From assembly GCF_905171775.1 (NCBI RefSeq), contig NC_053489.1, positions 249,041,008 through 249,105,007 of the forward strand: a stretch of DNA of 64,000 nucleotides, written 5' to 3'. The stretch comes from Rana temporaria. Taxonomy: Eukaryota > Chordata > Amphibia > Anura > Ranidae. A model generated the notes under the pieces. The model had not been told where the DNA came from. It saw only the letters and a list, made by a program, of their open reading frames with translations, and made no database searches. The position numbers were made by a program, and so were the translations under genes. Positions 30,359 to 41,914 of the stretch are shown one piece after another. Numbering within the stretch: position 1 is the stretch's first letter; each line of letters starts with the position of its first letter.

Positions 30359-31607
30359 AATATTTCCAAAAATATTGGGACGCCTGTCTTTACACAAATT
30401 TTAGTCTTAGTCCGTAGAGTTCAATATTGAGTTGGCCCACCCTTTGCAGCTATAACAGCTTCAACTCTCCATTTTTCCAGAAGCGTATTTGTGAGGTCAA
30501 GCACTGATGTGGATGAGAAGGTCTGGCTCGCAGTCTCCGCTTGAATCCATCCCAAAGGTGTTCTATCGAGTTGAGGTGCAGGCCAGTCAAGTTCCTCCAC
30601 CCCAAGCTTTCTCATCAATGTCTTTATAGACCTTGCTTTGTGCACTGGTCCAAACTAATAGGGTGGTGGGGGGGATTATGGCATGGGGTTGTTTTTTCAG
30701 GGGTTGGTCTTGGCTTTTAAGGCATCGGCATACCAAGACATTTTGGACAATTTCATGGGGATGGCCCCTTCCTGTTTCAACATGACTGCGCACCAATGCG
30801 CAAAGCAAGGTCCATAAAGACATGGATAAGCTTGTTTGAAATGGAGGAACTTGACTGGCCTGCCCTCAACTCGATAGAACACTTTGGGCCTTCTTATCCA
30901 CATCAGTGCCTGACCTCACAAATGCGCTTCTGGAAGAATGGATAAACATTCGCATATACACACTCCTAAACATTGTGGACAGCCTTCCCAGAAGAGTTGA
31001 AGCTGTTATAGCTGCAAAGGGTGGGCCAACTCAATATTGAACCCTACAGACCAATGCCTCGTACGCACGATCAGATAATAGAAAAATCGGTTTCGGATTG
31101 ACTGCACAATAGTCTGATCGTTCGTACACAGCTCTCGACAGCCAATCCTGACAGTCCGTCAAACAAATATCTAAGGGACAAACACGAAAACTTTGCTCAG
31201 ACGATAGCCCAGCGAATGACAATCATTTAATCAGTACAGTATGCGTCTGCTAAAAATCGATAGCCAAATACCATGCATGATCGGAAACACGAAAATAACC
31301 CGGAAAGAGATGGGAGAACAATACAAACAGAAATAGCCAAAAGGCCTGGCAGACACAGGGGTCACACGTATTTGACATAATTTCCTATACGTATCTACGC
31401 AAACAGGAAGGTTTTCCAGTCGCACGATAAAAAAAACTGGTGCATTTCGTAGAGCGCTAAATGCACTGTTGAATTCGATATTAGTATTATGCAACAAAAT
31501 GCGAACGATAAGTCGTACCATTATCTGATCGTGCGTACGAGTTATAAGACTGGGATGTCATTAAAGTTCATGTAAAGGCAGGCGTCTGAATACTTTTGAC
31601 AATATAG
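30359..31607. mobile_element. Palindromised Tc1-like derivative
   Basis: Both ends carry the same long inverted repeat (CTTAGTCCGTAGAGTTCAAT with ATTGAGTTGGCCCACC at the left, and its reverse complement at the right). Both halves then encode the same C-terminal transposase region in opposite directions. The minus strand near 30640-30430 gives HKARSIKTLMRKLGVEELDW, and the plus strand near 30790-30870 gives a parallel KARSIKT.. EELDWPA frame. Arms are about 250 bp. A MITE is nested near the right end (31056-31546). The copy at 58907-59695 has the same layout. Confidence 0.8.
31056..31546. mobile_element. MITE nested in the Tc1 derivative
   Basis: The ends ATGCCTCGTACGCACGATCA and TGATCGTGCGTACGAGTTAT are inverted, continuing through GATAAT. 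Comparison with the uninterrupted sister region at 59618-59630 (CCTACGGACTAAGACTGG) shows the insertion between CCTACAGACC and AAGACTGG, centred on TA. It belongs to the GTACRCACGATC end group but its interior shares little with 592-1002. Confidence 0.82.
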
Positions 31608-33229
31608 TGTATACACACACATTTATATTCTATTACAGATGCTATGCATGCATAAAAACGGACTCATAATAAAAAGGAGCAAAAAATAAATTGGAAATGT
31701 CAAATTGTATCAAGCAATTAGGGTTTCGCTTTCATTCTCACACATGCAATAGAAAAATGAAACAAGAACACTAATTGCTATGGACCTTTCATAACCAACC
31801 ATCATGTTTTTCAATCCTGTCTATTGAGACTCAAATGCTGCTATTATTTCTTGTGTATTACAGATCATGGACATATAAAAAAATTAAATGTTATTCCATG
31901 CAAAATCTAGAAAAGGAAAAATATATATATATTTTTTACATCCTGGGTGCCATTTCTGATAATAGTACTGAATGCTTTGTGACTTTGTGCCAACGCCTGA
32001 AGCAAAAGGTGGTTGGTTCCATCACGCATGAATTCTTTTCAGGAACCTGTCACACTGGAAGACACCTGTGTGAGAAGCCTCAGACGAGGGCTGCCATTCT
32101 GCGTCCCCTTACAGCATACTAGCTCCGAGGCAGTAAAGTCTGACCTATTCCGCTTCTCTGTAAGCGATGTAGCTGGCCCAGAACTGGTATGCATCCCACA
32201 AGTCTGGCAGCTCCCGTTTTGTGACAACTACCCTCTAACCATAATTAAATTACACTGCCTAAATAACTCCAGACAGTTCCCTTTAACTCACAAGCACTGC
32301 GATTATGCCTGGAGTTAATAAATGGTTAACCGGTCAAAAAAAAAAACGCCCCCCCCAGGACAACACAGCAGTGTACTTTGTCGTTTTCCTGGTTCAGGTA
32401 ACAGACTGTAAGGAGTTAACTGCGCGTACAGAGGTTTTAAATGATCCTAGCCTCCTCTTTGATGAAGTCACTTTAATCTGTGGTAACCCAACACCTACAG
32501 TTCCTTATTGCCTCACTACAACAGCTGACCTTTCCAAGAATGCCTTCTGTCTTACAAAGGGTTAAAAATAGATAGCAGCCAGGCTGCTATATTCTGCCTT
32601 CTTTAAAGCAGCGACTGGTTTTACCTCATTCCAAAGGCCTGTGGCTGTCAGGTGTGGGGCAGATGATGTTTCTGACACCCTCACGTAAAGTTGTCGAACG
32701 CAGGCCGCTTTGTGTCCCCTCGCTGTGCCCCCTTCTTCCTTTACGCAGGTAAGAGCGGAGCTTTTTTTGTCATCTGCTAACCTGAAACAAGAGGGGCTGA
32801 CTGGAGAACCACCCAACTCAATGGCAGGTAATACAAATCAGAATGCATGAGGAAGTGAAGGAGACATAAAAAAAATAATAGAACTAAACTTGAACTTAAG
32901 GCTTCAGACAAGATGGACGGTCAGGGAATAAGTTGGGGAGGGGGGACAGTAGCAGACAGACACACATGGATGAAACCAGTTCTATGGAGAATAGACAAGT
33001 TCACTGAAAACTGGACAGGCAAGCAGAGATAAGACAGGCGCGGGACACACAGGAGTGAATGGAAGAGAAAAGATAGAGAGGGTGATGGTTTGTCATCTTC
33101 CTTTGGGCTGGTTTCCAAATGAATCTGGTAATTAAAAATCAGCACGGATAAATTGGCTGCATCTAGTGGCGTGCTGCCACAACTGTCTCTAATCATCCAC
33201 TCTCACACCTCTGTTTGCTTGTGCATCTT
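31608..33229. other. Mostly unique non-coding stretch
   Basis: No recognised gene. Open frames of up to about 115 codons (31775-32122) have no motif and poor codon structure. A C-run and A-run lie at 32338-32357. Confidence 0.4.
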
Positions 33230-34870
33230 ATGCTGATACATGCCCCTGCTTGTTCAATGTCCGTTTTATGCTCATGCATGTCGCTATTGTTTTTTTCCCC
33301 ACGTCCATCTGATGCTCATATGTGTCCCTGTCCTTTTGTCCCATGGCCATCTCCTGCTCATACATGTCCCTGTTCTTTTTTCCATGTTCATCTTTCCCAT
33401 GCTACGTGTCCCAGTCCTTTTGGTCTATGGAAGTATCCTGGTCATACATGTCCCTGTCCTGTTGTTCCATGTCCACCACCTGCTCATACATACGCCTTTG
33501 CATCTCAAGCGCATACATATCCCTGTCCATCCCAAGCTCATACCTGTCCCTTTTTGGGGGGTTCCATTTCCTGCTCAGACATTTCTGTAGCCTTTTGTTC
33601 AATGTCCATCTACTGCTTATACATGCTCCTGTCCTGTTCTTCCATGTCCATCACACCTGCACATACATGCTCCTGTCCTGTTCTTCCATGTCCATCACAC
33701 CTGCTCATACATGCTCCTGTCCTGTTCTTCCATGTCCATCACACCTGCACATACATGCTCCTGTCCTGTTCTTCCATGTCCATCACACCTGCATACATGC
33801 TCCTGTCCTGTTCTTCCATGTCCATCACACCTGCACATACATGCTCCTGTCATGTTCTTCCATTTCTATCACACCTGCACATACAGTACATGTCCCTGTC
33901 CTGTTCTTCCATGTCCATCACACCTGCTCATACATGCTCCTGTCCTGTTCTTCCATGTGCATCACACCTGCACATACATGCTCCTGTCATGTTCTTCCAT
34001 TTCTATCACACCTGCACATACAGTACATGTCCATGTCCTGTTCTTCCATGTCCATCACACCTGCTCATACATGCTCCTGTCCTGTTCTTCCATTTCTATC
34101 ACACCTGCACATACAGTACATGTCCCTGTCCTGTTCTTCCATGTCCATCACACCTGCTCATACATGCTCCTGTCCTGTTCTTCCATTTCTATCACACCTG
34201 CACATACAGTACATGTCCCTGTCCTGTTCTTCCATGTCCATCACACCTGCACATACATACTCCTGTCCTGTTCTTCCATGTCCATCACACCTGCTCATAC
34301 ATGCTCCTGTCCTGTTCTTCCATGTCCATCACACCTGCACATACATGCTCCTGTCCTGTTCTTCCATTTCTATCACACCTGTATGTACAGTACATGTCCC
34401 TGTCCTGTTCTTTAATGTCCATCACACCTGCACATACATGCTCCTGTCCTGTTCTTCCATGTCCATCACACCTGCTCATACATGGTCCTGTTCTTCCATT
34501 TATATCACACCTGCACATACAGTATATGTCTCTGTCCTGTTCTTCCATGTCCATCACACCTGCACATACATGGTCCTGTTCTTCCATTTATATCACACCT
34601 GCACATACAGTATATGTCTCTGTCCTGTTCTTCCATGTCCATCACACCTGCACATACATGCTCCTGTCCTGTTCTTCCATTTCTATCACACCTGCACATA
34701 CAGTACATGTCTCTGTCCTGTTCTTCCATGTCCATTACACATGCTCATACATGTCCCCGTCCATCTCATGCTCGTACAGGTCCCTGTTTTGTTCCATGTC
34801 TCTCTCATAGTCATATGTGTTCCTTTGTTCTATGTTCATCTCCTGCTCATATATTTCTCAGTCCTTATGA
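33230..34870. repeat. Expanded 44-bp minisatellite (CATGCTCCTGTCCTGTTCTTC)
   Basis: The core array at about 33600-34745 repeats ACATGCTCCTGTCCTGTTCT with TCCATGTCCATCACACCTGC. Word starts at 33621, 33665 and 33709 fix a 44-bp period. Edges (33230-33600, 34745-34870) are degenerate CATGTCC-type units. Higher-order units alternate Y-rich variants containing ACAGTACATG. Because 44 is not a multiple of three and the unit lacks stops, all three plus-strand frames stay open for hundreds of codons. This is a property of the repeat, not evidence of a protein. The plus strand is strongly pyrimidine-rich. Confidence 0.93.
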
Positions 34871-34872
34871 TC

Positions 34873-34985
34873 CACGTGTAGCGCATCCCAAAAGGAGCCA
34901 CTGGCAAATTTGGTCCTATTTCCCCCTTAGAGTGCACACAGCCAGGCACATCGCATTTTCAGCACTCTTCCACTGGCTCCAAAAA
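34873..34985 (+). repeat. Truncated TGTAG-headed repeat
   Basis: Begins TGTAGCGCATCCCAAAAGGA followed by GCCACTGGCAAATTTGG, paralleling TGTAGCACTACCCCCGAAGG and GCTGCTGGTTTGG at 6335. Similarity fades after about 110 bp. Confidence 0.45.
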
Positions 34986-35430
34986 ACAATCTAGGGGTTT
35001 ATTTTTCCTTTGAATCTAAATGATGAACTTGGATAGGGATAGGATCATGGGATACTCTGATTGAACTACGAAACTGAACAACTTGAGGACTCCTCAATTT
35101 CTGGCTACACTGCACAAACTGCTGGCTGCATTAAATAAACTGAATGCCCCTCAGGATCTCTTATGCCATTGATGATCTGTACTTCCAGATTTAAAAGCTA
35201 TACAGACCGTCACTATTCTTTAGCATTGAGGTTCATCTACTCACACAGCCAAAGGATCATCAGTTACCATGCTCTTTCTAATGAAGGAGATGTAGACTCA
35301 CACCACCATAAGACTGTTGGACTCTTTCCCATCAACTTCCTCTTGTCCCTCTCCAGTGTGCTTCTCCAGCCTCAACTCAAAGCAGAAGTAAACCCATTGA
35401 TTTATTCATTTAAAAAAAAAAAAAAGGTAC
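34986..35430. other. Short unique stretch
   Basis: No gene or repeat end recognised apart from an A-run at 35411-35425 next to the hAT foldback. Confidence 0.4.
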
Positions 35431-35438
35431 ATTCCCAG

Positions 35439-35608
35439 TAGGGTTGCCACCTCATCCCTTTAAAAAGGAACACATCTGAATTACACAGATTCTGAGGCTA
35501 ATTTAATGCAGATAAGGCACCAAGTGAGTTTAATTACCACCTTAATCAGCCACAGAACCTGTGTAATTCAGATGTGTTCCTTTTTAAAGGGATGAGGTGG
35601 CAACCCTA
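35439..35608. mobile_element. 170-bp hAT-type foldback, perfect 8-bp duplication
   Basis: ATTCCCAG lies at 35431-35438 and 35609-35616. The element begins TAGGGTTGCCACCTCATCCC and ends GGGATGAGGTGGCAACCCTA; the arms pair for about 45 bp (through TTTAAAAAGGAACACATCTGAATTACACAG). Central sequence is CTGAGGCTAATTTAATGCAG. The sister copy is 35969-36135. Confidence 0.93.
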
Positions 35609-35927
35609 ATTCCCAGCATGCCAGAAATGCTAACTGTCACATTGACTATGCTCTCAACCAAACTGTCAAACCATCCAATGACTAGTGTCATAACTGATCA
35701 CATGTTCAGTATCATGGCAGTTGAAGATTAAATAGAGGCCAAGATGGCAGCTGAAAACGGTAGGAGGGTTTACTTCCACTTAACCTTGCGAATAGGCCCA
35801 TCAGCTAAGCCTAGCTGGGAGCTAGATGGCTTCCCAGGGGCAGAACCCCTGCAAAGGGGTCTCCTCCAGCAGAATTGGACGCAGGAACACTGCTGCCCAG
35901 GCCTCAGAATATTTGTGGCCTCTTCAG

Positions 35928-36317
35928 TAAGGATGAGCTCTGGCGTGTTCGCATAGTACACGTGCAGATAGGGTTGCCACCTCATCCCTTTAAAACCGAA
36001 CACATATTAATTACACAGGTTCTTTGGCTAATTAAGGTGGTAATTAGACTCTGGTGCCTTTCCTGCATTAAATTAGCCTCAGAACCTGTGTAATTCATAT
36101 GTGTTCGGTTTTAAAGGGATGAGGTGGCAACTCTACGTGCAGAGCCCGCCAGGAAGTGTGCACGGCGCTGCGCTAATCACAGCCAGGGAGACATTTCACG
36201 ATCCCTGCAGCCGAGCATCGGGACAATGTCTCCCTGGCTGTGATTAGCGCAGCGCCATGCACACTTCCTGGCGGGCTCTGCACGTGTACCATGCGAACAC
36301 GCCAGAGCTCATCCTTA
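35928..36317. mobile_element. hAT-type foldback with a second foldback inside
   Basis: CTCTTCAG is at 35920-35927 and 36318-36325. The element begins TAAGGATGAGCTCTGGCGTG and ends CACGCCAGAGCTCATCCTTA, with arms pairing almost to the centre. Its left arm is split by the 35969-36135 element. Without that passenger it is about 215 bp, the same size as the sister copy at 36981-37195. Confidence 0.93.
35969..36135. mobile_element. Foldback nested in the left arm of another foldback
   Basis: CGTGCAGA is at 35961-35968 and 36136-36143, an exact 8-bp duplication inside the host arm. The element begins TAGGGTTGCCACCTCATCCC and ends GGGATGAGGTGGCAACTCTA, matching 35439-35608. The uninterrupted copy 36981-37195 provides the empty site (AACACGTGCAGAGCCCGCC). 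Confidence 0.93.
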
Positions 36318-36539
36318 CTCTTCAGGCACTTACTGGCCAATCTCTCAAGGGATTTGGTTAGAGCTCCATAAATATTTAGGATGCATGCCCAGTACTTCAG
36401 CAATAATTATTGAATACTGTAAGGGGAAATAACAGAGCAACAGCATGTGAAAAACTGAGCAGACCTAAATAATCAACCCCTGCTGCACTGATTAGATGGG
36501 ATCCAAAATAAATGTAACCTAGCAGCCTGCTCTACACCA

Positions 36540-36980
36540 AAAGGGTGCTACACATGATCATCTCATTCTCAAACATATCCCTCTCCATTTCATACATATT
36601 CCTTCCCCTATTGTTCCATGTTCATATATGTCCTAGTGCTTTTGGTCCATGCCTTTTCATACATGTTTTGTCCTGTTGTTCTATGTCCATTACCTGCTCA
36701 TACACATCTTTGTCCATCTCATGCATGTTGTTTTGTTCCATGTAACCTCATTCTAATACAGGTCCCTCTCCTTTTGTTCCATGTCCATCTCATGCATGTC
36801 ACAGTCCCTTTGTGCAATGTCATGGATAATACATATCCCTGTTGTTTTGTTCCATGTCGATCTCATACATGTCCCTATTTTTCTGTTCCTATATCCATCT
36901 CTTGCTCATAAAATGTCCTAGTCCCTTTGTTCCATGTTGATTTCGTACATGTCCCTATTCTTGCGTTCTATGTTCACCTC
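36540..36980. repeat. Degenerate CATGTCC minisatellite, left part
   Basis: Words such as TGTTCCATGTCCATCTCATG and CATACATGTCCCT recur with irregular spacing of about 40-50 bp. They resemble the edge units of the 33230-34870 array, so the two are probably one originally continuous array or a duplicated one. Confidence 0.75.
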
Positions 36981-37195
36981 TAAGGATGAGCTCTGGCGTG
37001 TTCGCATAGAACACGTGCAGAGCCCGCCAGGAAGTGTGCACGGCGCTGCGCTAATAACAGCCAGGGAGACATTTCACGATCCCCGCAGCCGAGCATCGGG
37101 ACAATGTCTCCCTGGCTGTGATTAGCACAGCGCCGTGCACACTTCCTGGCGGGCTCTGCACGTGTTCTATGCGAACACGCCAGAGCTCATCCTTA
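36981..37195. mobile_element. 215-bp hAT-type foldback inside a minisatellite
   Basis: TTCACCTC is at 36973-36980 and 37196-37203. The element runs from TAAGGATGAGCTCTGGCGTG to CACGCCAGAGCTCATCCTTA. Arms of about 95 bp pair almost perfectly around a short centre (CGCAGCCGAGCATCGGGAC region). It is very similar to the non-nested parts of 35928-36317, so both insertions are fairly recent. Confidence 0.94.
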
Positions 37196-37420
37196 TTCAC
37201 CTCATGCTCATACACGCCCCTGTCCTTTTGTTCCATGTCCATCTCATACATGTCCCTATTCTTGAATTCTATGTCCATCGCATGCGCATACATGTCCCAG
37301 TCCTTTTGTTACATGTCCCTGGTCTTTTGTTCCATGTCCATCTCATGCTCAAATGCATCCCTGTTTCATTCCATGCCCATCTAATGCTCATACTTGTCCC
37401 TATCTTTTCTGTCTAGCCTC
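37196..37420. repeat. Degenerate CATGTCC minisatellite, right part
   Basis: Continuation of the array after the foldback insertion, with TTTTGTTCCATGTCCATCTC and CATACATGTCCC units. It fades near 37420. Confidence 0.75.
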
Positions 37421-40166
37421 CTTCCCACCTGGCTGTCACTTCCAATTTCTTACCTGCTCTGCTGATATATTATACCTATGTGTCATCCACCACTTACCTG
37501 TCCTGGGTTTATCCGCCTTTCCTCTAAACCTCTGTGGTTCCTCTTTTGCCTCTGTCTTCTCTTTTCATGGCATCTAATTAAAATTAAATCAAATGCCCCA
37601 GATATGGAGATAATTATGGATTCCTTTTGAGGAATCTGCACAATATCACACCTTAATTACTTGCAAGCACATGACCTAGCAGACTTAACTGCATTGCGTC
37701 CCACAAGTGTCTTTTTAACCGTTTCCTGCCGCTACCGCTGCTGACAACACAATTGTGTTGCTTAGCTGGCATGAAACAGATCCATGTATTGCTAATGGCA
37801 TTTGATGACAAACATTGCTGGGCACTTTTTATACAATGTCCCAATGCTTGTGCCAGCGGCTCACCAGCTGACACGGTACTGTGTGGACACAAAACAATCT
37901 AATTATTATTTGCATCTCTGTCTCTTAGTTTGCCAGTTCCCACCCGCAGACATAACTAGAACTGATACCAGAGAAGCTGGCTTTGTCCTTGCAATGAGGT
38001 TAGTAAATTAGGAACAAATAGAATTCGTTATGGGAATTTGTGATGAAAAGCTGATAACATTATAGCAAGAGGAGGAAATAACTGTACAACGAAAATACAA
38101 TTAGGGCACAAGAGGGACTTTTTTTTGAAAGCAGGCAAAAGTGGACTAGCAGAGCAAAGTGCTTGGCAGGATGGAGGTATCATTCAGCGCTGGAATAGAT
38201 TGTGATGTGAGACAGGAAGAAGGCGTCCGTCAGTACAGAAATAGATTGGACTTCGATACTCGATGGAGGTTCTTCAGCTGGGCTGTGATTACAGGGGGTT
38301 ACAACTGAAATTAAGGTTTGTTCTTTAAAAATCCACAAGCCGAAGAGGAGCAGGAAGAGTTAAGGGATACACAGGAAACCGCAGGGTGGGTCAGACATCA
38401 GACAACAAGAAACAAAGATGGAAAATACTAATAAACTCTGCTAATGACAACTAATTAGCTATGGAAGGGAAGGGTGGGGGGGATAGGACTGACAGGGATA
38501 CACCAATATTGAGGTGAGACGTACTGAAAAGAATACCACAGTACATATCCAGAGAAATAAGAGAAAGGAAAGGGAGAAGGAGGGATAAGGTTTGGGGTGG
38601 GACTCTAAGCTTTGAACATTCAGTCTAGAAGCAACCTGAAGGCAATCTCAGAAGAGAGTAGAAGGGAATGCATGAAACTGACTACGGCTATCTGTCTGGA
38701 CAGAGTGGGGAAAGGCCAATGCTAACCGGACAGGTGCTAGCAAGTCATTCTACATAACAAGGTATTTGGAAAAGATATGCTGTAATGATGCTGAGCGATT
38801 GCTGCTGTGTTTGCGGAGATGTGTGGCTTTTAAGAACTGAAATAATAAGATAAATGGAGATCAGTGTAAATCGGCAGTGGGCGGCTCTCCCATACAGGGT
38901 GAACTGCAAGTCCCAGATGGCCATGGCCAATAGTGCATGCCGGAATCTGTCAATCTAGGTTTTTAGTCTGGTCTAGACTATTATTCTGGAAAGTTAAGTT
39001 GGCTTCCACTTGACAGACAAGCAAGATTAGCGAGTAAGTGGAAGTGCTGTTAAAGACTGTGATCTGAGCAGATGTTGGCATGTGTCTCGACAGTGAGGTA
39101 AGATAATTATTAAGCAAGCTGGGATTGTGGTGCGCTCTGATTTTTTTTCTGAAAATAGATGTGTAGCTGGAAATCTTTAGACAGGGAATGATGGATATCA
39201 TAGTGTTATGTGGGGAAGCAGGAATCCTGATGTACTGATACCAGAACAGTCATTAGCGACAGCACACTACTGGAACGTTTAACTCCATGTTCTCTGCCTG
39301 TCAGCAAAACTAAACTGTCATATTCCCAGAGGCTTATTAGCATCACTGGGTCCTACTCTGATAGAGTGGCTTCTGAGAGCTTACAAATTAGCACAGTATT
39401 ATTTGTAGCAATACATTTTGGTGTGAATTGTTCAGTAATGATACCTAAAGTATCTCTGTGAATTACAGCATTCGGTGCTCTTCCTGGTATAGAGCTACAG
39501 CTCACTGCATGCTAAAAGCTTTCAGGGCTTGTTGGAATTTGTAGTTCAACAGCAAAACTGTATGGGATGGCTTTGATATATTCAGCTTTCCCATGCCATT
39601 TAAATGGCTTTCGCATAAAATGGCAATGCCGCTTTGTATTTATTTATTAGCAGGGTCATTTCTGATATTAGCGGACTTATTACAATATTTATAATCCTCT
39701 TTTATGTGCCATTTGTATTAATGATATTATCTGGAAGAGTGCCTATCTTACTACTGTATCTTGTGTGTGTGTATGTATGTATATATATATATATATATAT
39801 ACATACATACATACATACATAAATGTGTGTTTTGTTTTTTTATTATTATTATTTAAATTTGAGTTGAAATGAGACAAACCAACACTGTAAAAACTTGTTT
39901 GAATGGAATGCAAAAGGTTACATGCATAGGGTATATAATGGGGAAAACAGTGACGCAAATGTATACAATCAATGAGCTTTGCTTTCGCACTATTGCCGCA
40001 GCTTTACTTCCTGTAAGGAATCTGCATTAAAATAGTAAATAGGTTGCACTTTGACTGTGTACTGGACTTCAGGGATATCGCTAGAAAGTTAAAACCTTGT
40101 ATTTATACAAAAACCGATGACTGGTTAAGTAGTTGGCTTTCATTTTACATGCTTCCTTCCCCTTCT

Positions 40167-40207
<41 letters not shown>

Positions 40208-40319
40208 ACCTGATTGGCTTTTATAATGAGTATAAGTTTCGTAAAAATAACACTACGGTAGCAGGTTTTTAGCTTTCTTGTGTGTGTGTGTGTGGTTTTA
40301 TAACTATATTAATGTAACA
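37421..40319. other. Longest apparently unique stretch of the window
   Basis: About 2.9 kb without recognised element ends, arrays or coding homology. Open frames are short and motif-free. Simple sequences are a (TA)/(CATA) tract at 39779-39820, a T-run at 40168-40202 and a short TG tract at 40280-40294. GAACTGCAAGTCCCAG near 38900 and TTGTAGTTCAAC near 39540 resemble fragments of ACTACAACTCCCAG-type repeats. Confidence 0.45.
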
Positions 40320-40640
40320 TTGAGCCCAGGTTCACACTGGGCTGCGGGAGTGAAGCCCTGCGAGTTCAGCTGATTGCGGCTGCCATTACCGAGACATCTG
40401 TGCAGAAACTGCACAGATGTCAATGTGAATCGCGGGCCGAAATCGCAAAAAGTAGTACAGGAACTACGTTTTGAAATTAGTGCAGAGCCGCAGATGTGGC
40501 GTTTTGAAATTAGTGCAGAGCCGCAGATGTGGCGTCGCACCGATTAGGACGGTGCTATTGCCGGCAAATACCGCCGATTTGACATGCAAATTGACATTTT
40601 AAATCGCATGTCAAAACGCACCAGTATGAACCAGGGTTAA
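40320..40640. mobile_element. MITE, sister of 18840-19184
   Basis: Left end TGAGCCCAGGTTCACACTGG, right end CAGTATGAACCAGGGTTAA. The interior has GACATCTGTGCAGAAACTGC and GCAAAAAGTAGTACAGGAAC in common with the other copy but in inverted order, as expected for a foldback flipped in orientation. A 30-bp internal tandem duplication (TTTTGAAATTAGTGCAGAGC) is present. Confidence 0.82.
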
Positions 40641-40663
40641 AGAGTTGATATACTAAAAGTGGA

Positions 40664-40815
40664 GAGTGCCAAATCAGGTACAGCTGTGCATGGTAGCCAA
40701 TCAGCTTCTAACTTCACCTTGATCAATTAAGCTTTGACAAAAAAACTGGAAGCCGATTGGTTTCTATGCACTACAATTTGCACCCTCCAGTTTTAGCAAA
40801 TCAACCTCAAAGTAT
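40664..40815. mobile_element. Small foldback MITE (GTTGATNTACTAAAA.TGGAGAG)
   Basis: Begins GTTGATATACTAAAAGTGGA and ends CTCCAGTTTTAGCAAATCAAC, an inverted pair of about 25 bases. A second copy begins 150 bp further on. Confidence 0.78.
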
Positions 40816-40839
40816 TGTTTTTATATTATTAGGAGATCA

Positions 40840-40866
40840 TGGTGTGTGTGTGTGTGTGTGTGTGTA
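40840..40866. repeat. (TG)n microsatellite
   Basis: About 13 TG dinucleotides between the two small foldback MITEs. Confidence 0.9.
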
Positions 40867-40960
40867 CAGTGTGTCAGTTATTTTAGACCTAAATTTGTTT
40901 CCAATTTCGAACATGAAATAATGGTGATTTTTAGGAAGTTAAACATTGTCGTAACGTAGG

Positions 40961-41127
40961 TGTTGATTTACTAAAACTGGAGAGCACAAAATCTGGTGCA
41001 GCTCTGAATAGAAATCAATCATCCAGGTCTTTTTGCCAAAGCTTATTTGAACAAGCTGAAGTTAGAAGCTGATTTTCTGCTACCATGCACCAGATTTTAC
41101 ACTCTCCAATTTGAGTGAATCGTTCCT
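40961..41127. mobile_element. Small foldback MITE, second copy
   Basis: Begins GTTGATTTACTAAAACTGGA and ends TTACACTCTCCAATTTGAGT. The middle (GAAGTTAGAAGCTGATTTTC) matches the other copy in inverted orientation, so the two are the same element in opposite orientations. Confidence 0.75.
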
Positions 41128-41914
41128 ATAGTTTGAAAACCCAGGGAAAGAAAAAATGCTTTCATAAAGATATTTCTGTAATCTTCCCCTATTCCTATGC
41201 CGATGGTAAAAAAAACAAGGTAACGAAAGAAACGACAGCTGTATTCTGATTGGTTGTTAATTGCAACACACTTTTCTGTGTTAGAACACTGATCTCTATG
41301 GGGTAAATAGATTTGCAGAATTTGCTATGTATGCAGATGCTTTAGAGACAACTAAAGACGTTCAGATAGATGTAGGTATGTATGAGATTACCAGCAAATG
41401 TTCTACTTTTTTTAATCCCTGCTTCATTATTCATCTCCCTAAAGCACATAGGTGTACCTTTGACGCTATACCACATTACAGCTTTTTATACAAGTACAGC
41501 AAAACCTTGGGTTGCGAGCATAATTTGTTCCTGAAGCATGCTCGTAATCCAAAGCAAAATTTTCCCATAAGAAATAATGGTTAACTCAAATAATTCGTTC
41601 CACAACCATTTATTCATAAATCCTTCAGGCTATAGTCCATATAAAAAGATTGGTGTATAAAAAGATATTACCGCGCTATCTGGTATGTGAAGCAGCCGGC
41701 ACAAACAAATAGAAAATTGTGTGAAGAAAAAAAAGTGTAAAAATGTGCAGCGCTAATAGTAAACAATATGTTTGAAAATATCAAAAAATTTCAAACAACA
41801 TACAAATGAATAAATAGTGTGAATCAATTACACTGAAACAGGTGTGTCTCAGGTGAAAGAATATCAGAAGTCTAAAGACTTCAGAACCATGAAAAACACA
41901 CCCCCCCAGATTAA

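Noticed and set aside
33215..34881. Open frames of 531, 519 and 234 codons in three plus-strand frames
   Set aside because: All lie on the 44-bp minisatellite. The period is not a multiple of three, so every frame cycles through the same stop-free unit. No start context, splice structure or homology supports a protein.
37421..40319. Search for host exons, tRNA or snRNA genes in the longest unique stretch
   Set aside because: No conserved exon with splice sites, tRNA A/B boxes or snRNA-like sequence was recognised. Absence of evidence only; transcript data would be needed.
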